64,000 nucleotides of DNA from Diphasiastrum complanatum (lineage: Eukaryota > Streptophyta > Lycopodiopsida > Lycopodiales > Lycopodiaceae). The translations under genes were made by a program, and so were the position numbers. This document shows positions 52,128-63,870 of the stretch, piece by piece (position 1 is the stretch's first letter; every line of letters starts with the position of its first letter). Below the pieces are notes generated by a model that saw only the letters and a list, made by a program, of their open reading frames with translations, ran no database searches and was not told where the DNA came from. The stretch lies in NCBI GenBank assembly GCA_029204225.1, contig CM055094.1, positions 19,120,065 to 19,184,064 on the forward strand, written 5' to 3'.

Positions 52128-52735
52128 TTATTTATTAAAAAAAATGAATTGGAAAAGTTTGAAATGACCTTGGCGCTCTTTTTGATCCATCACACTCCAT
52201 GTTTCTTGCTTTATATGCAAAATCAAAGCTTTGCAATTATGAGCAAAATAAGCAAAATATTTTTTCAGTAGATGTGTGTTGAAATTGCAAATTTCTGAAT
52301 TGAAAAACTTTGAAATAACCTTGCCACTCCATTTGATCCAACACACTCCGTATTTTCTGAATTTCAAGATTCACGTTGGCGCTCATTGTGATCCAAAATA
52401 TTCAAAGTTTCTTGCCATGATTTTCAGATCGATAAGGGTGTTTTTCTTTGATGTGAATGCTTTGAGTAGATGGAAAGAAAACTTTGATGTGCAATACGAT
52501 TTGCATTTACATGAGAAGTTATGTTAGTTAATGGTAGAAAATAGAATCTTGAAGTATGGACCCCACGCGTTGCGGCTATCCAACTTCTAGTTAACTACAT
52601 ACGTTACTAGTGAGGTCAAGCTCCATATCACCTGAGTCTGTTTCATCTGATGAAGCATGACGCTTCGCTCGTATCTTGGTCCTTCGCCTGGATTGTTGTG
52701 TTGGTGGTGGTTGGACTAGTGTTATCTTAGCACAT
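52128..52735. repeat. ERQ block copy 5 and LPP linker remnant
   Basis: 52128-52540 homologous to 10663-11062 in reverse; 52540-52725 is the LPP linker end (minus strand, QSRQRTKIRAKRH-like). LPP proper is deleted: at about 52722 sequence switches to the block found at 8490. Confidence 0.45.
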
Positions 52736-54270
52736 TTGAATGTAGCTTGTGATATTATTGGTTCGATATTCTAGTAGCTTTTTTGCACCATTTAAGGTAA
52801 GAGAAAGAGAGCACAATCAAATAATGATGCAATAGGTTCTAGAAAAATGTAAATTTGTTGTTCCGGTATCTCCAATTTCTAGGAATTTGGGCATGAAGAC
52901 AATCCGCCTCGAATCATGCACATAAAAATTGATGAGTGTTTGCCATCTTGTTTGCAAGTATGTGATGATTTTTGTTGTTTAATTATATCGATGTCGATTG
53001 AAACTATGATAGCTTCGTGGTTGTCATTCGTAATATTAAAAGTTTTGTTTCACCTTGTCTTGGGGCAAGTTCACAAATAGCAAGGTAACAAATTGGGACT
53101 CGGCAAGAACTCACTCCAAATGACTTTTTGAGCTTCACTAACTTGTTCTCATGAATTTATCATTGTATCTAACTTGCCATATACCAATTTTATAAGTATT
53201 TGCTTGATCCTTTACTCTTAAATGCAACATAATGGTACCCCCCTTTGCATGTGCCATAGTCCTAGAGCTCTAAAATTAACAATGTATACACACGTATGGA
53301 AGTTTTCAAGACATATTGATGTTTTTGCATCCACTTGTCTTTAAGCTTAAACATGTTCTTTGTAGTTCCTGAAGAAGGCTTGAAAGTTTGAAACTTGTGT
53401 GTTAAGCCAAGTGTTCTTGTAGTTCATCGTAGATGCTTGGAGTTGATTATTGGCCACCTCCAAGGACATAGCCTTGAAAAAATTTGTCTAGGCCCCTTCA
53501 TTATTTAACGCTTGCTTCTTGTACAACCAAATTACCTTCCAATTTTTTCAAGCCTATTTGCGGTAAAGTGTCTCACATCTCTATGGAACATATGCACAAA
53601 AGTGAATCACTTCCTGCCACGTGATGATAGTGACACATTGTGCACTAGGGAATCACATTGTTCATAAGTTGGATTCACATTTACATCATGAAGCCAATAG
53701 TCTTGTAAGTTTCGTGTTCAAGTGGATCGGAAGCTCACTCCAATGGATGTTGAGATTAATATATCATGCTATCTCTAGCCTAATAGCCACACACTAGATG
53801 TTTGGATCCAAAAAATATTCACACAAAGGGACAGAGGTCTACCACGTAGGTCTGCCACGTAGTTTTCAATCAATCAAAAGGAAGGTAGATCCTTATCTTT
53901 GGTACTGTGATAGTTAGTTCTTAGACTTATTGAGATCTTAGAAATTAGATTTTAGGCCCAAAGTTTTTGACAATTGCTCATCAAGTGAATGCAATTCTAG
54001 TCAAGATTGTGTTCAATGTTGCTTGATTTGTGATATAGTTTGGATTGATTATTGCTTGATGTTTCAACTAATCTTGTAGGAATTATTTGAAGAGGCATAT
54101 TTATGTGCATATGATTCCTTTTGGTTCAGGTCAGGTGAATCCTATATCCTTGTGAACTCGAGATCAAGGAGGAGGTAGTTCTACATCCAATTTTTATGAA
54201 AATTCAAGCTAGTTTCCATTCTTGTTAACATTAATAGATATGATTTGGCTTAAGATCGGGTAGGATCTTA
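52736..54270. repeat. Non-coding dispersed repeats and COP2 copy d leader
   Basis: Reverse counterpart of 7014-8520, colinear throughout. No gene. 53835-54270 is the COP2 leader. Confidence 0.55.
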
Positions 54271-55248
54271 TTGAGAGGTCGAGTTTTGAGCTTTATCAAG
54301 TCCCTAGGTAGTGGGATATCTAGTCTTTTAATCATTTCTATTTTGCATCTATTCAAGAAAAAGCAAACTCAAAGTCCAGCAAATCTTGGTCAAGAGGAAG
54401 AGGAGAGCTCTCATGAAGATTTCGTCATGATGCCAAGTTTCTCTTCTTCAAGCATAAGAGGTGAAGACCCTTGGTGGATAGATAGTGGGACTAGCTCCCA
54501 CATGACAAGTAAGAGGGAGTATTTTTCAACCTATCTACCTATGAAGGACCTATCAAGTCAATTTTTACATCAAATAATTATGCTTTAAGATAGAAGGAAT
54601 AGGATCCATACCTTTATGCTTGGGATTTTCAAGGAAAATCAAGATTGATGGAGTACTTTACATTTCTAGTATCACTAAGAACTTGCTTAGTGTAGGACAA
54701 TTGCTTGATTGTGGTTTGATTGTGGAGTTCACCACAAATACATGTAACATCAAGAAGAATGGCAAGATCATTGCTAAAGGCATAAGGTTTGGAAGATTGT
54801 TCAAACTAGATGCCTATGTGGATGCTAATATTGTGATGCTAGCCAAGGAGACCAAGCTATCCAACCATATTCTACGACACAAAAGACTTGGCCACATCAA
54901 CTCAAAATCCATGGAGATCATGTGCAAGGAGGAGCTTGCCTCAGGACTTCCAAGATCCTTAGCAAAGTTTATATGATGTTCCAACTCTCTACAATGACAA
55001 CATTTCAGTCCAACACCTTGCAACCAACCCAATCTTCCATGCAAGACCAAAACATATCGAGATCTCTCATCATTTTGTGTCAGAGAAGGTGCAATCTAAG
55101 GAGATATCTTTGGAGCATGTGGCAAGTAGTGAATGTGTTGCTGATATCCTCACTAAACCACTTCAAAGAGCTGCATTTGTGAAGTTAAGGTCAGCCCTAG
55201 GGTTGATAGCAATTTTATGTTATCTTCAAACTAGTTGTGAGGAGGAGT
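54271..55248 (+). pseudogene. COP2 copy d: protease, pre-integrase and RNase H tail
   Basis: Counterpart of copy a. Protease site DSGTSSHMTS, a frame change near 54530, pre-integrase with RHKRLGHINSKSMEI to SLAKF, then in the next frame the RNase H end (NPIFHARPKHIEISHHFV, VADILTKPL) to a stop just before TGTTAAATTT. Integrase core and RT missing as in copy a. Confidence 0.75.
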
Positions 55249-56075
55249 GTTAAATTTACACAAGCTAGTTTGCATAAATTCCACTTGTAAATGACTTTGA
55301 GGCCATGATGTGGGATGTCACACATGCCAAAAGCATAGGATACCTTATTCTAAGTCAAATTATTAACCTAGCTTTGGAATGGTACCTTTGGAATGTGTCC
55401 AAAGAGTGCATAGATAGGGTAGAAAAAAAGTAGGAGCTTAAAATAGCAGTTTTTGCATTGTTTTTGGATCTCGAGGCATCGACCCTAGAATCAACTGGAT
55501 CTTTAGGTTGGATGTTAGGGTTAGGTTGTGATGATTATATAGAAGCCGTAATACAATCAAATTCGAACTCTACATGTATAAATATGTGATGGGATTTCCA
55601 TCCAATTATGAGCAAAATTGAGATTTTCCTTCTTGACTAGTTTGAGTCTATGATTTGACTGATGGATGCTATTGGCTTATGATTTTTTATGGTCATTGAA
55701 TGAGATTGGAGCTACAGGTACAGTACGCAGGCAGCAGCAAGCCGTACATCCACATGTGTGAAGAGTTTTGGAAATAATTCATGGAGTTCAAGCCAAGATA
55801 AACTAGGAATCAATGCATTGATTAGTAATCTAGCTTCTAGATCTTGTTTGGATTTTAAGTAGGTGCTTTCTCCATCATTTCTGTAATCAAATGGGTTTAT
55901 TTTGCTGTATTTTTTATCAAAAAGAACCCCAACCTCCTACTAGTGGAAAAGTGGGCCATAAAGGGGAGTTTGCTGATGTCCTAGTTCAGGATAGATGTGG
56001 TTATAGTTGTCAAGGAAATTGTGGAAGAGGTGCCAATTGACACTACAATGGCTCTTAAAAAAAAACAAAAAATGT
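55249..56075 (+). repeat. COP2 copy d 3' end, probable LTR
   Basis: Starts TGTTAAATTTACACAAG one base after the stop and matches 5201-6050 in reverse. End not defined. Confidence 0.45.
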
Positions 56076-56715
56076 AAATGATCTTGATAATTTCTGGGAG
56101 TAATAAATTCTCTTTTATTTTAGAAAACAATTGCGTTTATATTTCTTGAAATATTGTGTATTGAAATCTTTTTGATTAATTTAATGTTTTTAAATTTGTT
56201 TCTATTAAAAATATAGATTTAGCATTTTTTTAATGATTTAAATATTAGCAAAACTAAAATTGCAATGAACTGTCAGGTTTTTAATATTTTAATTTTTCGT
56301 TGTGTTTTTATAAGAAGTTTTTAGAAATAATTTCATTTGCAATCATTTAGTGTTTAAATATAAGTAAAGATTTAAATACTGATTAAAATTTTGTCATAAT
56401 TTAAAAAATATTTTTCTTGATACAAGAATTGTAATTTAAAACACTTTTAAAATTCTTAAAAAAACATTGAAAACTTTTGTTTTAATAAGCAAAAAGATTT
56501 TTTTTAGTTATTCAAATGGTTGTGTCCAATGATTTCATTTTGAATAGTATTATTATTTCATATAAGCTAATTTGCAATTATTAACAAAAATCTATTAACA
56601 AAATTTTAGTAGGTTGATTAATTTTCTTGCAATATACAACATTTTTTTTAGCATTACAATATTTTTATTTGAAGCATTTTAAACATGGATATTTTTTTTA
56701 TAAAATTAAACAAAA
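56076..56715. repeat. AT-rich block 4
   Basis: AT-rich, no gene; reverse counterpart of 4546-5200. Confidence 0.65.
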
Positions 56716-57090
56716 AAAGCGACAAAAAAAAATGGGTCTCCATGTCATTTCTTTTCTTTTTTGGTTCATCGTGTTTCATGATGAACAATCTTGGTAAATT
56801 CTTCCTTGGTGCGTTCTTCCAGAATCAGATGAATGGCTTTTTTCTTTGGCTACACAAGCTCGCCAGAGATGTTGTCAAGTCACACCTACTTTTCTCTTTT
56901 TACGCCAACACATGATTGATTTGCTGCAAACCCTTCTGCTAAACTCCTTGCCAACTTAGGAGATGCTGAAAACATCAGAGAGATTGAACGCCTCCTCAAA
57001 AGACCAAATTTTTTCGCTATCCAAGATAAATTCTTCCAAAACTCAAATAAAAGGCCTGGTTCTTTCAACCTAAGCAACCCTAGTTCGGTG
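56716..57090 (-). other. FWK fragment 4
   Basis: Minus-strand frame 57077-56886 with FEFWKNLSWIAKKFGLLRRR. The plus strand also has a 76-codon frame (56685-56915). Coding status unknown. Confidence 0.3.
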
Positions 57091-57229
57091 GTTTTTGGAA
57101 AAAGTATGGGAAAAAGAAAGATGAATACATGATATAAAGGAAAGAAAGGACAAGAGAGTGGTGCAAAATAAGACTTACCGGCTAAAAGACTAAACTTTTA
57201 CAGGGATTAACTGGCTCGCAGGATGTTGA

Positions 57230-57664
57230 GGATCTACATAGAAGAACTCTCACTAGGAATACGGTGGATCGACTACAACTCAACACGCAGAATGACAAGG
57301 CAAATATATTTTTACATTTGCGCTATTGTAATAGAATGTTTGAGACCATTCATGTGAGACACTTTTACACTTGTATTTTATTGCAGATCTTTGGCCTTAT
57401 ATACACAAGTCCTTCCATGATATTGTGTTTGCTTGGTCATACTTACCTAACATCAAAAGTGAATGGTACTTGCTGTTTGATGTTTTCTGCAATTTTGAAA
57501 TTGAAAATCTATCTTTATGTTCTTGCTCTTTTCTGAAATATTTCAAAGATTTCATTTTGGAAAAATTTGATTATGTGCTTAAAACGGACTGCAATATAAT
57601 TAGAAGTATGTACCTCAGAAAATCTTATCTATTTAGGAAAAACATCATTGAACTCTTGTTTTAA
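57230..57664 (+). pseudogene. HDI fragment 4
   Basis: Most complete HDI: 57264-57536 (VDRLQLNTQNDKANIF, HLRYCNRMFETIHVRHF) and 57371-57664 (SFHDIVFAWSYLPNIKSEWY to RKNIIELLF). The two frames overlap around TATTTTATTGCAG (57374-57386), a good intron-acceptor match. Unknown protein. Confidence 0.35.
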
Positions 57665-57900
57665 ATCTTGCATTAAAAGCTGTTCTTGATGCTAATTTTT
57701 GGTGTTAAAGCATGTTAACACATTCACATCATCATTCACATCACAATGCATACGAGATTTCAAAACAAGATAAAAAAACTCATACTTAGAATCATGTAGT
57801 TTTACCATAACTTCCGCCGAGCAAACCATCGATGATGGGAGTACATTAGTCTCCCCATAAATTGAGACTATCTGGTCAAACTTATCTTTAAATATCATAG
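57665..57900 (-). pseudogene. GYP fragment 4
   Basis: Minus-strand frame with FDQIVSIYGETNVLPSS and the LKQEFNDVFP part; joins MDDDG/MPEEG sequence at 57900 where copy 1 has MINI36. Confidence 0.5.
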
Positions 57901-58026
57901 TATGTAGATGGTGTCCGAGGATGCGAAGGAGTAATCAAGCACTGTCGTAGTGAATGATAGATCGCCACTAAAAGATGGAAAATCAATCCTTTGATAGCTT
58001 TTCAAGGCTTCTGAATTTCATTTCCA

Positions 58027-58175
58027 TGTCTGAAGAAGGAAGTGCCAGCATCAAATCTTCTCCCATCAGAGTTTGTTTTCATTTCCTAAAAAGCATGCAT
58101 GGCACAATGGCAGTAAAGCGTGATATTGTGATTTTTTGTAATGTTCCCATGTATGTGATGATTTTTGTTGTTTAA
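58027..58175 (+). CDS. MPEEG hypothetical ORF, copy 4
   Basis: MSEEGSASIKSSPIRVCFHF; C-terminus PMYVMIFVV as in copy 3. The MDDDG start is lost upstream. Confidence 0.25.
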
Positions 58176-58985
58176 TTATATCGATGTTGATTGAAACTAT
58201 GATAGCTTCATGGTTTTCATTCGTAATATTAAAAGTTTTTTTTCACCTTATCTTGGGGCAAGTTCACAAATAGCAAGGTAACAAATTGGGACTCGGCAAG
58301 AACTCACTCCAAATGACTTTTTGAGCTTCACTAACTTATTCTCATGAATTTATCATTGTGTCTAACTTGCCATATACCAGTTTTATAAGTATTTGCTTGA
58401 TCCTTTACTCTTAAATGCACCATAATGCTACTCCCTTACTGGCCATAACATCTTCACCGTAGCTCGGAACTGGGTCATGTTGGGTGTCGTTGAAAAAGCT
58501 CTCGTCGACGGCTTTCTAATGGCACCGTAATCGTCTCTATCCGAGTTGCCGTTCAAAAGTTACACTGTTTTTTTGCTGAGTTGCATACTATACAACAAAT
58601 AAAATGGCTTATTTACGGGCTGTCCCGACACAAAATTACAGTTCTTTTAAAAAGAAAAGAAAATCAATTTGAAGGAGCTACGTTACGTAGATTTCAATTT
58701 TGATTGTTTTGATTGGACCATGTGGAAGAAAATTTTAAGAAAAAAATAAAAGGTATGCTTTTGAAAGGCCCCTTTTGTGCTCAAATTTTCTATAATGGTT
58801 GATAAGTTGGATTCACATTTACATCATGAAGCAAATAGTCTTGTAAGTTTTGTGTTCAAGTGGATCGAAAGCTCGTTCCAATGGATATTGAGATTAATAT
58901 ATCATGCTATCTCTAGCCTAACAACCACACACTAGATGTTTGGATCCAGAAAATATTCACACAAAGGGACATCACACGTCAATAT
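58176..58985. repeat. Non-coding dispersed repeats
   Basis: Direct match of 47776-48600 and reverse match of 31690-32480: LTR or UTR-like phrases, then the TTGTGTGAATA-type repeat. No gene. Confidence 0.55.
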
Positions 58986-58989
58986 TAAT

Positions 58990-60251
58990 CTACTTTCAGA
59001 ATTAATGACGTGTACCGGTTGGAGATCTCCAGTCCTCAAAGATACGCACGTGAATGAAAGGCTTGAGCAAGCACCAAAGAAAGTCCAGAATGATCCTTCT
59101 TTCGACCCAAGATTTCGTAGAAGACGAGCATGGAGATCGGAAGACAACATATCAGCATATCCTTGCAACTTTGCCATAATAGATGGCTCGTTCTCTTCTC
59201 AGAAGGAATGTCATACATCAATCAATAATTTCTAGGAACTGAGTTCCGATTCTCGCAATCCTACAATCCAGCTACAACACAAGTTCTGCCAGTTTCTGAT
59301 GACTGTCATGGGCCAAAGGTTTGAGCAAGATCCACAATTTTCCATCAATCCCAACAAAGCGGTCCTTCGCATGGAGGATACCAGGATCTATTTATAGATT
59401 CAATACTTTCCTGCAGACTCCATACATATCTTCGAAGAGATGTGCACTTCAGGATTTATTATCAATGCTGATGAGGGTTACATGTACATCCAGAGATCAA
59501 AAGCATTTACTGGTCGAAGACAAATACTGACTCGAAATTGCTTCAACTGGCTACGTGAGAAAAATCATAAGCATGCCAGTAAGTCGACTCTGATAGGACG
59601 AAAAGACGGGGACAAGTCAGTTCCAACCACGGCATCTAATTCGATCGGGAGCTCTTCTCAGCCAGATTTAATTGCGTCGACCGGTTGGAGAGCTCCATTT
59701 CTCAAAGATACGTACGTCTATGAAATGCTTTCACCAAAGCAAATTCAGAATGATCCTTCTTTCGACCCAAGTTTTTGTAGAAGACGAGCACTAGCATGGA
59801 GATCGGAAGACAACATATCAGCATATCCTTGCAACTTTGCGATAATAGATGGCTCGTTCTCTTCTCAGAAGGAATGTCATACATCCATCAAGAACTTTTG
59901 AAAATTAACTTCCGATTCTGATGATCCTACAATCAAGCTTCAAGACAAGTTCTGCCAGTTTCTGATGACTGTCATGGGCCGAAGGTTTGAGCAGGATCCA
60001 CAATTTTTCATCAATCCCAAAAAATCGGCGCTTCACATGGAGGATACCAGGATCTATTTACGGATACAATACTTTCCTGCAGACTCCATACAAATCTTCG
60101 AAGAGATGTGCACTTCAGGCTTTATCATCAATGCTGATAAGGCTTACACCCAGAGATCAAAAGCATTTGCTGGTCGAAGACAAATGCTGACTCGAACCTG
60201 CTCCAAGTGGCTGCACGAGCAATATCATAAGCATGATGCCCACTATTCCTG
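58990..60251 (+). pseudogene. DUP218 copy 4
   Basis: Both units present in one frame, with stops after INNF (near 59233), in IYRF (TAG near 59395) and after KNF (near 59899), and a 6-bp loss before SPKQIQ. The position of the TAG in copies 1 and 2 is a Tyr codon here. Clearly decayed. Confidence 0.6.
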
Positions 60252-60585
60252 AACAAACGTTATAAAGAAAATCCTTTAGGCGCAATTTTTTGAATTGAGT
60301 ACATTGAAAACATCAACATTTGTTGATTGGAGCTTTTAAGATTGACCATTATAGTCATCTAGGGCCAATGTATATGGCACTCAACTGCTAATCTATCTCT
60401 TTTGAAATGTCCACTTTAGTTCATAATCTATGATCTAGATATACCTTCTTCTCGTTGTGTATATATATATGTTCTCATCGTTGATATTTGATTTAATGTA
60501 TTAAATGAACATTGAATGCTCATTAAATCAAAATCAACAATAATTAGGTTACACATATTCTGTTCAAAAAATATTTAGACACATA
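60252..60585. repeat. DUP218-K70 spacer, copy 3
   Basis: Same as 990-1322; hairpin at 60480-60538. Confidence 0.6.
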
Positions 60586-60798
60586 ATGAAAATATCATAT
60601 AGACAAGAGGGAACATATCATGGCAAAAGGACTAGACAGAAATTGTTTGTTAGTGATCATCCATCCAAAGTAGGTGCACCACTTCCAAATTCTAATGTTA
60701 CTCCAAGCCTTTTTGTGAGACTACTAATATTTTTGGAAAACACATGTTCTTCATATTCCAAGCATGCTCAGCATACCTCCAAGCACATAGCAAAGTAA
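60586..60798 (+). CDS. K70 hypothetical ORF, copy 3
   Basis: 70 codons, identical in protein to copy 1. Followed by GTAAAC rather than GTAAGT. Function unknown. Confidence 0.4.
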   Translation: MKISYRQEGTYHGKRTRQKLFVSDHPSKVGAPLPNSNVTPSLFVRLLIFLENTCSSYSKHAQHTSKHIAK

Positions 60799-62187
60799 AC
60801 CATACATCTTCTTTCCTTGCCCTACTTGTTGGTCTTCATCTCGTATGGTAAGTACTCGACCCTTGATTGTTCCTTTGAATAAGAGCTTTTTGCTATAGTT
60901 TCAAGAGAGAAGCTTCCTGGGAAAGGGTCAACTTGGGAGTAGCTTAATATATTGATGTCATTTCTAATCATGATAGCCTCATGGTTGTCACTCGAAATAA
61001 TAGTAAAGTGTTTGGTAACTTGGCATAGCTTGATATGTAGCTAGGCAACTAAACAACAAATCACCTCTAGATAGCTTCACTAGCTTGTCTAACTCATTCT
61101 TATAATTACTACCATTGCGTCTAACTTGCCAAATGCTAGGTGTAAAAGTATTTGACAAATGCATGACTCTTTACTCTCCAAGTCTTAAGACTTACCAAGT
61201 GTTGTTTGTAGCTCATACTAGATGCTTTGAGAAGTTATATTAAGAATTGGGGGGGGGTTATCGCAAAGAATCCAATCTTGCCAAATACTAGGTGTAAAAG
61301 TGTTTGACATATTCCTAACTCTTTACTCTCCAAATATTGTTTTTAGCTCATAGTACATGCTTTGAGAATAATGTTATTGGTTATATTAATTTGGGGGGAT
61401 TGCAAAGAATCGAACTTGAGTGTACAAGCCCAACTCAAGTGCAGACACCAACTCACCACACATGGGAAGATCATTAAATTTGAATTTGAAGAAAAATCAA
61501 AGTTAAAAAAAAATGAAAAACTTTTCTCCTTAGAGGCATTGTGGTCATCATCTAGACGAGCTGTGCTTGCTTGAATCAATAGAAACAAAGAAAATAATAA
61601 TAACGAGTTTTTATCCTATTAATGCACCAATAATATATAAATATAATTGAATTAAATGGGAAGATTATAATATTTATCGCTTCATTTAAACATTGATCTA
61701 CTCATTTCAATGATTTCGTTCAAATTCAAATTCCAATGATTTGTGAAGTGTGAATGAATGCAATGTAACTTGCATATGTTTGGAACATAGCATAGATTCA
61801 TTATATGCTTTTTAACTATATGTTATTTAGTCGTGTAACAAGGAATAAGCATTTTTATTAACAAATTTTCAATTTGTTTTTGGAAACCCTAGATTACAAC
61901 ATTTTAATATATTAACAAAAATGACTTAATTTGCATGAACAGCTTTGAGTTTTGAAAATCCTAGATTACAGCTTCATTCAATCTTCAAATTTCCAGGCTC
62001 GTTCAAACTTCAATGAAATATAATTCATTCCAAAATCCATTCTCGAATCCTAGAACGATGTATTTTAAACACTTTTGTAATGTGAAAGAGAGATCATTGA
62101 GCTAAAACATGACCCTGATTGCATTCGGAATTGCTTTCAAAAACTTATAAATTGTATTCATCAATGGAGATGTCTAGAGGACAAGGT
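60799..62187. repeat. K70 3' flank and AT-rich repeat
   Basis: 60799-61500 matches 1536-2265; 61560-62150 matches 27851-28409 in reverse. A G-run lies at 61249-61257. ORFs at 61343-61588 cross the junction and are not taken as genes. Confidence 0.55.
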
Positions 62188-62870
62188 GTGAAAAATTGTA
62201 AACTAGTTTGCTTTTTTATTTGGCAATTTTGGAGGCCAAAATGAATCTCAACTTCGAGTTAGTTTCATATTTGTTAATAAGGGCCTAAACAGTGGTTTAA
62301 CTACCTCTGGCAAGTAGATAAGTGGACGAGGTCGACTTTGGACCCATTCTAATTGGCTAAATTTTGGTACATTGCTTTCTAAAACTTATAAATTATATTC
62401 ATCAATGGAGATGTCTAGAGGACATGGTGTGAAAAATTGTCAACTAGTTTGGTTTTTCATTTGGCAATTTTGGAGGCCAAAATGAATCTCAACTTCGAGT
62501 TAGTTTCATATTTGTTAATAAGGGCCTAAATAGTGGTTTGACAACCTCTCTTAAGTAGATCAGTGGATGAGGTCGAGTTTGGACCCATTCTAATTGGCTA
62601 ATTTTGGTACATTGCATCTAGACTAGATTTTTTAGGTTTTTGATAAAGTATCTAGAAATTTCCAAATTAGGTCAAGTTTGGGGCAAGTGGCCAAATGACA
62701 TTTTGGAAGCTATAAATAGTTTTACCTAAGTGGAGAAATAATCATCAAAGTTTCTTTCTTTGTGGGGAATTCATCTCTTATGTCCATCTCATGTGATTTT
62801 CTCTATCTTGGTTTTCTATGTGTAGAATGTTGATTTTCTTGTAGATCTTGATTCCACACGTGTGAAGATT
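62188..62870 (+). repeat. LTRX, two-unit copy
   Basis: TGTGAAAAATTG starts at 62188 and again at 62429, 241 bases apart; CTATAAATAG near 62710. It ends at 62870, where a 186-bp deletion relative to the 33 kb copy joins it to CTCATTTGAAATTTGC. Confidence 0.5.
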
Positions 62871-62954
62871 CTCATTTGAAATTTGCTTGGGACCCTTCTT
62901 ATCTCCATCAGATATTTTTTTCAACGTTGATGCTAGGCCATACCACAGGGAAGT

Positions 62955-62977
62955 AGTTCATGTGTGACTCCTCTCTC

Positions 62978-63060
<83 letters not shown>
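62955..63060. repeat. (CT)n microsatellite, about 100 bp
   Basis: Nearly perfect CT run; counterpart of the (GA)n at 26756-26831. ORFs rich in Ser-Leu or Arg-Glu across it are artefacts. Confidence 0.95.
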
Positions 63061-63064
<4 letters not shown>

Positions 63065-63870
63065 CCACTCAAGCCTACATGACAAACCCACGTGGTATAG
63101 CTTAGTTGGCTTGCCACACAAGCCTATGTCAAGCCTATATGGCAGACTGCAACATACCAGCATGAACATACTAGCATCAAGCCTATGTCATGCCTATATG
63201 ACCTACCACGCAAGCCTATGATAGGCCTACATGGCTTGCCACATGGCAAGTCCCTACCCTGTGTGGTTTATCTCATGACATGCCTACATGGCTTGCCACA
63301 TGGCAACTTGGGAGCCCCAGCTCTCTCTCTCTAGCTCCACTCAAGCCTACATGGCAGAGCTTGGTTGGCTTGCCACACAAGCCTATGGCAAGCCTATGTG
63401 GTATCCTGCGACATGCTTACGTGGGAAGCATCAGAAATATGCCATGCCTATGTGGCCTGTCACGCAAGCCTATGGTTTATCTCATGACATGCCTACATGG
63501 CTTGCCACATGGCAACTTGGGAGCCCCAGCTCTCTCTCTCTAGCTCCACTCAAGCCTACATGGCAGAGCCCGGTTTGCTTGCCACACAAGCCTATGGCAA
63601 GCCTATGTGGTAGCCTGCGACATGCTTACGTAGGAAGCATCAGAAACATGCCATGCCTATGTGGCCTGCCACGCAAGCCTATGGTAGGCCTGTGTGGTTT
63701 GCCAAGTGGCAACTTTTGAGCCCACCTATATATATATATATAGATCTCTAGGTCCACTCAAGCGTACGTGGCACATGGCCCAGTTAGCTTGACATACAAG
63801 GTTATGGTAGGCCTACATGGCTTGCCACATGGCAACCCTCAAGCCTGCATGATTTGCCATGTGGCATACC
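63061..63870. repeat. SAT satellite, copy 6, with (TA)n
   Basis: Same order as 33584-34309; TATCTCATGACATGCC at about 63269 and 63478 gives a 209-bp period. (TA)n at 63728-63741. Confidence 0.75.

Noticed and set aside
62908..63117. Arg-Glu-rich and Ser-Leu-rich proteins across the (GA)n/(CT)n tracts
   Set aside because: Dinucleotide repeats stay open in several frames; there is no conserved flanking protein.
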